Below, piece after piece: positions 25,701 through 37,700 of a stretch of DNA of 64,000 nt. Source of the DNA: Gordionus sp. m RMFG-2023 (Eukaryota; Nematomorpha; Gordioida; Chordodea; Parachordodidae); NCBI RefSeq assembly GCF_954871325.1, contig NC_088779.1, positions 16,928,846 to 16,992,845 of the forward strand. Direction: 5' to 3'. How positions within the stretch are numbered: position 1 is the stretch's first letter; each line of letters opens with the position of its first letter. The notes beneath the pieces are model-generated. The model ran no database searches and was not told the DNA's origin. It was given only the letters and a program-made list of their open reading frames with translations. The translations under genes and the position numbers were made by a program.

Positions 25701-28700
25701 AACTTGCATTTATATATTTTTTGGGTCCTTTTTATTGCATAAGATTAACTAGATAAACTCCTTAAATTCGATTAAAAATTTTGTCTATATCTACAAATTC
25801 ATATGAGTCTTTTTGTGCATTTTTCAACTCTTTGTCTAATTGCACGGATTGCATCAATAATTTATTAATCCTTATTTTAGTATACTTATTTTTGTATTGA
25901 AATTTTAAGAATTTCTAAACCCTTATATGATAGCCTTATTACCGCAAAATATTGAAATTCGTACTATACAACCAAAGTTATTGATTCAAACTATTCCAAT
26001 AAATAAGGCTAAAGGAGTCGAGATATCATCAAAGTAAATATTTAATATATTAATTTTATATCAATAAAATAAAAACTTTCCAATTTATTTTATGTATAAT
26101 ATCGAAATTTTAATAACATATTGACCCTATCATTTATTATTTTTTAAATCGGTTATTAGCCGATCGATATAAATCTAAAAATAAAAAAGAACTCGGTATT
26201 ATTTTTTTGATATTTATTTTAATTACTTATTCATTCAAATATTAATTTTAACATTATATATAATTTATTAATGTATATTTAACTTGATTCTTATATAGAT
26301 GCTAGATATTTATGATGGATATAATTAACAATAAATAAAAATAACATTTATCACTTAAGCCCACAAAATTGTACTACTAGACTAATTAATATTTGATACC
26401 GCGAAACTTTTAACCAAAACAGTTTTTCGCGAATGTTTATTATAAAGAATGGATTTTATAATGTAACTTTTATCAGGAATCCACATTGGCGAATGCTATT
26501 TCACGAAACGTATATCGCGAAATATATATCGCGATTGTTGCTAATAGGGATGTAAATATTTTATTTTGAAACATTTATTTTTAAGACCATATAAATTAAC
26601 TAATATTTTAAATAATAGTTTGAAAAATCGATTCAATGATAAAGTTTTTTTCTTCTTTTAACATTAATAAATTTATATACTGATTATTGAGCTTAGAATA
26701 GGTTTATAAAATTTATTATTAGTTTATGCTACCCTGTCCTATGCTTTCCTCATGACTTACCTAGGACTTAGGTGATGATTTAGCACTCAATTTTTATTAG
26801 ATTTCATTTGGGTTTATTACCAATATCGAGCTCTTATGCAAAAATTTACAGGTCTGCTCTCCTAAGATATAAATTTCCACAGCAAAAAATGTATAAATAT
26901 ATAAGAATAAAATAAAAAACACGTAACCCTTTATTCCCGGTGTCCAGATAGAAAGTCCGAAAGGCTTGGCCTACCATAGCACTCAATTTTTATTAGCTTT
27001 CATTTGGTTTTATTACCAATATCGAGCTCTTATGCAAAAATTTACAGGTCTGCTCTCCTAAGATATAAATTTCCACAGCAAAAAATGTATAAATATATAA
27101 GAATAAAATAAAAAACACGTAACCCTTTATTCCCGGTGTCCAGATAGAAAGTCCGAAAGGCTTAGCCTACCAAGGATCTTCGCACATACCGCCCCGGTCT
27201 GCCTAAATTTTTTTTTAACATTTACCAAAAATCAGGCCCGGCCAGTTAAAATTATACTAAAAGTCCGCGATGGAAATATCTTATTCAAATTGTTTCAGAT
27301 GTACTTATAAACAAAAAAAGAAATGGCTTATCAAATTATTTCATATTATTTATAGCAGACTATATAAATGAATATTTAAGTAAAGATATATAATTGAGAT
27401 TTTGTGAATATTATACCATATTTCTAAATTTTGGAATTTTATTTCGTTTAACCTTTTTCTTTTATGTTACTTTTTCCTTTTATATTAATTGATTAATTTA
27501 TAATTAATAGAGTTTAATAAAGGAATTAGAAATTATATTATGATTTCAAAACGATAATTTTATTTCTTTTGTATTTAAAAAGGCACTAATATCAACTTAA
27601 CACACGCGACAACCCGAATTTATTTGTACGAATTTTCTTACACATTTTTTATATCTGTATCTAATTTTCCCAATATTAATTAAGGCTCTATATCTCTCTG
27701 GCTATCTATTTCCACAACAACTGTTTTATATTATGAATGATTATGTTTGATATCTTTATTGGAAAATAACTTATTTAATATTTTGCCAATACTATATTGT
27801 TTATTAATTTATGTTTAAGCTAGACAGCTAAAATAAAAAATGAACGTTTTCGTATATCCTTAATGTTAATTTTTATTTTTCTTATCAACTTTCCTATCTT
27901 CTTAATGTTAATTTTTATTTTTCATATCAACTTTCATAGCAACTTTCCTATCAACTTTCCTATCTTCTTAATGTTAAATAAATCGATGGAGACTATATTT
28001 CTAATGTTAAATTTTAAGAAAATTTTTTGTACATAATGGAATTCGAACCCCTGACTTAACGTTTTAAAGGCAAACGTTCTTCCCACTCAGCCACCTTCTA
28101 TATTAAATTTTGTAATATAATCTTTCTTATATATGTTATTATTTTGCTATTATTTTTTATTTTTATTGGCTTTTTAATCCTTATTTTTATTGGTTTATTA
28201 AGGTCTTATTTCATTGGTTTTAATTTATTTTCTTTCTATTTTATTGTTTTAAATTTATTTTCTTTGTTTTATTAATTAATAATCAACCATTTTTAATTAA
28301 CGATCTTTTTTTAATTAACGATTTTTAAGATGATCACAACCTTTTTTAAATTTTTCTCGGGGTTCCGATAGAGCAACAATTTTCTAGAGAAATAAGAGAT
28401 TAAAAAAAAAAGAGAATCCTTTTTATTAATATTATTTGCACGAAAAATCAACTCTGAAAATTTAATAAAAAAAGTTACTTAATTAATCGTCTAGGATTTT
28501 TAAAAATAATCAGAGAAAATCATTAAAATTCTAAGTATTTTTAACCCTTCACTACAAAGGTGGGGTAAATAGGACCCCACAACTTTTATAATCTTTGTAA
28601 TACAAAAGCTAGAAGATATTCCGACCTGATTTTTTCAGTAGTTTAATATTTTGTAACAAGGAATACAACTTCCAAATTTCATGATTATTGATTTGATAGT

Positions 28701-31700
28701 TTTTGAGATATATGCTATTTGTTGAGCTTGGGGTAAAATATACCCCACCTATGTAATGATGTAATTTTTTTTTTAAATCCAATTTTTTTTTGTTACTAAT
28801 TATATTTATGTATGTCAGGTTAATAAATATAATTGAAAAAAATATAATTATATCTATTTTTTGATTGATATATATGACTTTAAATTTGAAAATTTTATAT
28901 TATTTATTTTTTCGGTGGAGTAAAAAATCATAAATTTAACATATGATTTTTAATTTGAATTATTCTAGTGACATTTTATACTTTGAAAATAGAATTATAT
29001 GCTGGCAATCAGCCTGAAGGACCTTATAAATTGAGAAATAAGCCTTTTGATGTGGTTGAAAGGTTAATTCAGCCCATTTCTAAGAGTAATAGGAATGTCA
29101 CCACAGATAACTGGTTTACCAGTTATGAACTTGCTATACATTTATTAAATTCCCATTCATTAACAATAGTAGGAACTTTAAGAAAAAATAAATAGCAGTT
29201 TCCAACATCATTTAATTTTAAAAAGAAAGATATTTGTTCAAGTTTATTTGCCTGCTAAGATAATATGACATTAGTATCATATGTACCAAAAAAGTATAAG
29301 CATGATGCTTTCTACCCTTCACTATGATAACAATATTGATACATCAACTGGGGATTTGAAAAAACCAGAAATTATCACATTTTACAATCTCACCAAAGCT
29401 GGTGTTGATGTTGTGGATCAGCTATGTTCAAATTATTCAATATCCAGAATAACAAATAGATGGCCTATGACAATTTTTTATAATTTGTTGAATATATCTT
29501 GCATAAATTCTTTAATAATTTATAAATCCAATAATTTAAAGGAGATTAATAGATCAAAGTTTATAAAATTATTAGCAATGGAGCTAATAACTATTAATGA
29601 GTAATAGATATGAAAACCAACATGTTAATAAACTACTAAAAGATAATATTGGGAACATGCTAAATATAGAGGAATTAAAACCTATCCAAACAAAAAGGAA
29701 GGTGCTCCTCTTGTCCAAGGGTTAGGGACAAGAAATCTTCATTTATTTGTTCAAATTGTTCAAAATTTATATGCAAAGATCATATGTATGTAACATGTCG
29801 TGAATGTTTTTTTTAAAAAAATGCATGAACTTTAATATCAAATATTTTTTTTAATATCTGATGTTTTATTATAAAATTTATTTAATTATTACTATAAAAT
29901 ATTGAATTAATAAAATATATAATCAAATTTGTTTCCATTCATTTATTTTTGGTCAGATCATATGATTAAGGAAAGTTCCAAAAAAAAGATTTTTTTTTGA
30001 GCAGCTTTAGTAAATATATCATAACTTTATTTAGAAATAAATGTAAATCTAGAAATTTTGTATTTATTATCTCTAATATTTTTACAATAAGTATATAAAA
30101 TTTTAGTTCTTAAATTTTATTATTTTCTGAGATATAGCTATTTAAAATTTGGGGTAAAATAGACCCCACCTATGTAACCGCGGGAGTTTTTTTCACCTAT
30201 GTAGTGAAGGGTTAATCTTTATGAATTCTAAGCATTTCAGAATATTTGTAAAAATTTACTTTTAATTGCATGAAGCGCATTTTTAAAATTTATATTGGGA
30301 GTGGGGGGGGGGTGTTGTGGAGTAAAAAACCTGAACCTAATAGCCCCCTCCTTACTTACAACCATTGTGTGAGAGAGACCAGAAAGAAATTGCTAATATA
30401 TCTTTTATCAAATCAGATACACATGCTACTTAATAGACAATAAGTTAGCTTATGATTTAAGGAACTTATCTGGGTTAATTATAATATGTAGTTTTCCTTT
30501 TAATAAATGCATTCGCAATATATTTATAGCTTCGCATTTGCTCGCGATAATGACACCTCGCAAATACTTTCGCATAAAAAAATTGCCATAAAGGGTTCGC
30601 GATAAAAGTTTTGCTATGATGGATTCGCGATTAAGGTTTGGTAGAAATAATTTTCTATATTTTTTTCGCTATAAATGGTTGCGAAAAAAAATTCACATAA
30701 TTGGTTTCTCGATATTACCTTCACTCTAAAATTCCTTTGCGTATACGATATTCGCGATAAAAGTTTTGCGGATATGTGTTTTGCGATAAAAATTTGGTTA
30801 AATTAACCTGCTAAAATTTTAGATGTATTGAAAATTTTATTTAAAAAAAATATATTAAATATTTAATGGAAAATTATATTGTTGGGTGATTGGCCCATAT
30901 CAACCTTGATATCGACAAGATCAAATCGGTCTCAGAAAATGATATCGGTATCGGTACACCTCTAATGATAACATAAGATTCTACTCATGTTAGGATCAGT
31001 GACTTTGCTAGTTTTTTTTCAACTTGAGCGCAGATCATTTCCAAAATTACCAAAAAGAAGAATTTTTTATCGAAAATTAGTAAAAAAAAGAATATAAATA
31101 TATCTGAAATTAGCCAAACTAATTTAAAATAAATTTTGGTTACATGTAATTTACAAGGGTTTTTCTGATAAAATTTAAATGACCTCTAAAATATTTTAAA
31201 CAATGAATTAATTTATAATTATTTGAATCGTAGCTTTCTATATATTCACAGTTTAAAATATTTTTTTTTATAAACTAACCCATATACCTATTTGATTTTA
31301 GTCCACCATTTCTTAAATATATTTTGACAGCTTTGATTTTATATCACTAATAGTTCAATCTTCTTAGTATGGATAGAATTTCTTTTTTTGGGTTTACAAA
31401 AATAATCATACTTTTTTAATGCTGTAAAGTAGCATCTTTGCTAAAGGCTTTATATTTTTTGAGCAAAAGAAGCGCCATTCGTTGCTTGTTTTAAAGATAA
31501 CGAGTAGGTTTTTTCGCGTAATGTTAACGGTAACGCAAAACGTTACTCGTTACTTTAAATTTTTTCTTAAAAATATGGAAAAAATCAGGGATCCAAATCG
31601 TAACAAATTTCGGTTAAGACTCGGATAAAAATAACGGTTCAAGGTTCAGGTTCGGTTCGTAAAAAAGTAAAATATAGATTTGGTCGAACCTCTAAAAACC

Positions 31701-34700
31701 GGTTTGAACACTTTTATATTTAAACCTACATTCGAATTATGTATAGGCAAATAAAACCTTCATTTTTATTAATTGCAAATTATAAAATAATATTTAATTT
31801 ATAAATATAACAAATAAATTTCAATGATTAATTTTAATGTGAACAATATTTAACTTTATTTACTTAAATTTTTATAAAGCCTCACAATTATATTTTAAGA
31901 TTCGTCTCACTCAAATTAAATCTAGTTGATAAACATATTTCTAATTTGGGTGCCAGTATGATATCACACAATTTACATAATTCTGGGTATCGATTACCCT
32001 GATTTCTCCAATAGTCTAAAATATTCATATTTTTTATTTAATTTAGGTTTTTAAAAAAATTAAATAAAATATTTCTAATTTTCTCCTATTTTTGTAACAG
32101 ACTCTGTTTGTTACCATTTTTTTTAAGAAGATTTTATACTAAATCCTCTTCAGATGATACATTAACCGTTGATTCACCTTCACTAGAATTTTCCACTCTG
32201 ATAACAAAGTTTAATTCCATGTTATGCCATATTTTATACATATGCTTACTAGCCTTGGTTTTTTCTTCAGTCAGAAGCACTTGATATCTATATAATAAAA
32301 ATTAAAATTATCATTAAAAAAATCTTATTTTTTATGAATAGATGGAAAAATATATAAAGTAAAATTATTTATTAAGGTAAATAAAATTTATATAAGATAT
32401 ATTATTTTTGATGATAAAGGGACAATGTGTTTAAAAGTTGTTTCTTTCTAAAATTCATAGCATCTATTATTGAACCAGCAAAGTAAAAATAGAAATTCCT
32501 AATTTAGCTTTTAGTCATATGCCATAAAAATCCCATAAAGTTAGCTGCTCAAGTTGTAAGTTCTTGGAAGCTACCTTAATTGGTTTTTGAATATTTATCA
32601 ACCAAGCTGTAAAATAAAGTTCACTGTATGATAATGATAATTCATTATACACATCTTTTAATTCATTCATTCTCTCTAGCATGTCAGAGGTTGATAACCA
32701 TCTGTGACAATCCAATATAAGTTTAAGTTTAATTTTTTTAGTATGATTGATATCGATTTTGTCCTTAGCTTTTTGCAGGCAGTACGAGCTTTAATGATAA
32801 TATTCTGAGCAATTTTTTAATTCACGATCTATCACAAGTTGTAAGGTATAAAAAACAGGGGCGTCGCTAGCCTTTACAATCTCAGGGGGCTCAACTAAAA
32901 AAAATTTTAAGCCCCCCATATGCATACAAAATAAATTGGCATATAAATAATTAAAACAATACAAGACATTTCTAAAAATAAAATTTTTTAATACAAAATC
33001 TATTTATTAAAGTATAAAATATTTTCGATTGCTAATATAAAAAAGATTTGCGTCTAAAGAATTGCAAGTGATAAAAAAGATTAATTAATTCATACATGTG
33101 CCTCAATTGATAATAGTTTTTAAAAACCACATAATGCAATATTATAATTCTTAGCAACTTACATTGACGAAAGGTTATCAAACTAATATAACTCTCTGTT
33201 ACCATTTTACACATTTATAGAATGGACTAATAAGGAAAAATTTATAGGCCTAAACCATATCAACAATTCTTGAAGAAGAGAGTATAAACGACCAATCCAA
33301 ATCATATAACTATTAAGTGGTTAGAACTTCCTTTTATGGTAGCTAGATAAGTAATCGAGAAAATTATTGTGAGATATTAAATTTCTAAAAGATTATTATC
33401 CATTTTAAATAATATATAATATATAAACGACTACACAGTTGACCATTATTGTTTATCTAAAATATGCAATCATATGCTCTCAGCCGTTGTAGTAATAATC
33501 TTAAATTACATAGCAACACAAATAATAGATGCTGGTTAATTTGCATTAATAGCCATGACACTCACGATGTAAACTAGTATCAGAATTTATTATATTGGAT
33601 AAATTGATAAAAAACACTAAAAATCTTTGAAAGAAATGATTGTGCAAATATATTGAAGCCTTGAGTTATTTACACGGCAAGGATGCCATATTAGAAATGA
33701 AACATTTTGGAACTATAAAATAAGGACCAGAATTATGATGAAACAATTAAGATTTTATATATTGTCGCACCATCTCTAGTTGGTATATTATATCTTAAAA
33801 TAATATATATTTTTTTTTTGAAGGGTAAATTCTCTCTTTATTTCAATAGTTGCTGATATAATATATTATCAAAAGTTTATAGCAAATAATAAATTTTTTA
33901 TATGGTAAAATTAATAAAGGTAAAAAAAATATAATTTGCGAAAGGGTAAGGGATAAAAGAATGGAAACTAGGAAAGAGAAAGGAGAGAGAGAGCATAGAC
34001 ATAGGAGATTATTCAATGGAAGAGATGAAACTTAGGTAGTTAGAGCGAATGATGGCTGTAGCAAGTCTTTGTCAAAAAAAAAGGGACTCTTTAGGCTGAT
34101 CGGTTTTTTCCCGAATCCGTTTGCCTAATTCTTTAAAAAAACTTAGAGCTTTGCTACCGAAGGTGGTAAGAGTAGAGCAGGCGATAGGTATGAATAAGAA
34201 AGAGGGGTCTATGGAACTATATTTGATAGTTTTACGAGTTTCTGCTAGAGCGAGGGCATCGACGTTGTGGTTGGATGGTGCATTTGGGTCAATGCAGGTG
34301 AAGTCCCAGACTAGTAGCTGTCCCCTTGACCAAGGAATCAAGGACATTCCATCAGGACGTTTTCCGTCGAATCTAAAAATGCCGGTCGGTTCAAGTCTTG
34401 ATGGAATGCCTGCGGATTTGAGAGCGCGCAATATGATGTCATTGCAATTGGTGTGCCGTGGAAAACGGCCTCGGCAAAAGCGGCAATGGAGGCAATGTCT
34501 GCCCTTGCGATCGACGCTGGTTTCGCAATGTTTGCATTGGTACGGTAGAACAATTTCGCAATTGAGCCGTAATCCAATAGCAAATCTTAGCTCGTCAGCG
34601 GTCAGCAATAAGTCGAGGTTGTTGGAGGGTATAGTTTCCAGAAACTCGTAACCCGATCCTTGGTTTAATTGGTGAAAGACTGTGAGATCGTCGTCATGAA

Positions 34701-37700
34701 GGCTCGATTTTAGGTAAGCGACGGAGCCTTCGTTGAGTGGAGTATCCCAGTCTCTCTGTAAACAGGAGGAGGGTCGAGGAGTGTTTGGGACAACGGAATT
34801 GTCCCAAATGGTCTGGGCTTCAGCTAATAATGGGTCAGGAAAGTGAGTAAGCTGGCTAATGTGTGAGTCAGATGAGAGGCGGGAGGCGATGAATCCACTG
34901 ATGGAAAGAGTTAAAGGTGAGCGTAAGCCGATGCCCCCGAGCTTGCATGGAAGTGATGCTTGTAGCCATGAATTATGGTTGAAACGAAGATTAAGGATCT
35001 CTTCGGCAAGAGATTTGACGGAAGTTTCAAATGATTTTAGTGAGTCGGGAAATTTAAAGATTGAGGTGGATCGAAGAGCGTAAAGAATTTTAGGAATGTA
35101 GTAAAAGTTTTTGAGGAGAAAAAAAGCTTGATGGCGAGGGAGAAATTTAGAGATGTTTTTGAAGTGAAGTAAGCTGGATGATGCGTTAGAGAAGAAGTGA
35201 TTAATGGATTGCAAGCCACCGACAGGTGAGCCGAGATGAGTGAGGGATGATAGCTCGGTTGTAAGGAAGTTATGGGTGAATGGGATGGAACAATGAAGTG
35301 GACATATTTCGGTTTTTTGTTCGTTAAGTGAAAGTCCAATTGCGGCGGAATGTGTATTAATGATGGCGAGGGCCTTGGCGACCTCGTGAGGGGAGCCGCA
35401 GAACATTCCGTCGTCGATGTACCAAGTGTGGAGTGGAAGATTGCAGTTGGTAGAAATGTTTTTGACCATTTCGTTGATTCCAATGCAGAAAAGTATTATT
35501 GTAAAAATAGGGTTTGACTAAACTGCGAATGCTAAGGTAAACTGCGAATGCTTAGGTAAAAATTTTAATATATTATCTTTTATTTGTAGTGAGATCCATT
35601 TTCCTATGATATAAATAACTTATAAAAAATTAAATTTTTAGATATATTCAATAATAAAGAAATATACATTAATAGGTGAATTATATTTTATCTCATAATA
35701 AATCGTTTAAATCTTTTAATAAAATTATATTAAAATATTAATAATTAAATTTTAAATTTCAATAATATTAAATCCGCAAGATGGCGTATTGTTATTTTAT
35801 AAAAAAATTTAAAATTATTTTTTTGTTTTATTATATTTTAATATTGTTAATTAAAAAGTAAGCTAAATTCCATATATTATCTATCATTCGAAAAATTGCA
35901 AGAACAAATATAGGTTTTTATAAATTTACATATGATCACATTTTAATGGTTAAAGTAAGAAAAATTAATTTTTTTAAATAATTTTTGCATACTTGATATT
36001 GATCTTTTTTATAAATAGCCACTATGTTTTTATTGCCATTATTACAATATTACCATACAATAATATCATTCTAATAAATAAGATATCACAGAAAAATTTT
36101 ATCGAAAATATAATGTTTATAAAAGATTATTTTACACCTAGCATAAAAATGTATATAATGTATAAAGATTTACCATTTTTAGGGGAAATATATAATTTAG
36201 ATAAGGGATTCCGGTAATTTTATAAATGTCGTTATATTTTATTTATAAAATGATATATTGGTTTTAAGTAAAGAATGGAGAGGGGGGATTGGTGTATTTG
36301 TTCGAATTTTCAGATGATTTAGAAAGACTTTGATTTGCTATTCTGAGATATAATAACTTGGGGTTTTAACGTCGGCTAATATCTAATGAGAATTGTTGGT
36401 GGGTTAAGCGTCCATGTATTTCTTTTTCTACATTTTGTTTTGCTAAGTTAATCGTTAAAGTAATATAATTTGATTGTTTAAATGACCATGAAAAGTATCT
36501 TTGGATTTTGTGGCGAACTTTTGGTTGAGTGGCCCTAAAAAGGGCCTTTGGGTATTATGGCCCTAAAAAGGGCCTTTGGGGTTTATGGCTCTAAAAAGGG
36601 CCTTTGGGTGTTATGGCCCTAAAAAGGGCCATTGGATAAATTATTTCTGAAATAAATTAGTGCCTACTGGTTAATTTTTATGTAGGAACTATAATAACTA
36701 GCCTCTAGTTCTATCTGATCTAGATCTTTTAGATTGACACGGTTTTTTAGATCCTGTAGGTTGAATTAATGTCAATCCACCACATGTCGAGGTAATTTTT
36801 TTCCGTTTATTTGTACTATGTGATTTAAGCACATTTAATATTATTTTTTTACGTTGATCGTCACTTATCTGGTCCCATTCATGACGAATTTTTGTCACAT
36901 CATACTTTTTTGTTAAATAATAATTTCCCAAACCAAGAAGGGCTCTTTCAAAATCTTTTTCTTGTGCTAAACTTAATTCATAAATTTTATTGACCATCAT
37001 ATGCACAGGTGTTGTAGAATCTCGGTTAAACTTTATTTTTAACACATTATTTAAAGATTCGCAGTTATTGTTAGTATAAAGATAGGATATCACCTTATTT
37101 TTTAAAGGTAAATATACATATAAAAATAAATTATTTTTTAAACTGGCATCTATATGTTTCAATAATTTAATAAACTGTTTATCTCTACAATAATCTCGCA
37201 GTTTTTCAACCTTTTCTCCAAAGATTTTATCGCTTAATGAAAATACAAGTCCTTCTTTGCCAAAAATTTTAGTTACAATATCTTCCCTTGTCCTTGAATC
37301 CATTCCCTCTTTATCCTGTAAAAATAAATTTAGATTCTTTTTCTTATGATAGGTGCATAATATATGAGTAGAATTACTAAAATTCTTTCTTAACGAAGTT
37401 ATTAAACCTAGCTCCTCATCGCTGCCGAATATAAGATTTTCAACATTTATTTTATTTTTTTTGAAGACGCCTTCCAAGTGCGAAAAGAAAATGTTAAAAG
37501 TTTCATAATCAGAGCTGCCATGCAAAAATATAGGACCAAAGAATATAGGATGATCCTGTGAATATTTAGACATGAGCACTTGATTCTTGAAAACTGTTGT
37601 CGTCACAAACAAGGGACCTAAATTATAAGTTTTATCAACACCTATAATACTAGGAAAATCTTGAGAACAAATATATTTAATATTATCTAACATTAAACTA

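Noticed and set aside
28037-28096. Functional tRNA gene on the - strand
   Set aside because: A and B boxes are present, but acceptor and anticodon arms do not form, and the head continues into a SINE tail shared with two other copies.
34121-34651. Long open frame on the + strand opposite the LINE ORF
   Set aside because: It is the mirror of the GC-rich LINE coding sequence, which has RT, zinc knuckle and endonuclease motifs on the - strand. The + frame has no recognisable domain.
35037-35483. Second - strand frame over the LINE start
   Set aside because: Overlaps the frame that carries WYIDDG. Ser/Thr/Pro-rich shadow translation.
36531-36630. Remnant of a host histone gene
   Set aside because: No histone coding sequence lies upstream; the hairpins follow the MULE stop codon directly and lie within the MULE's inverted repeats.
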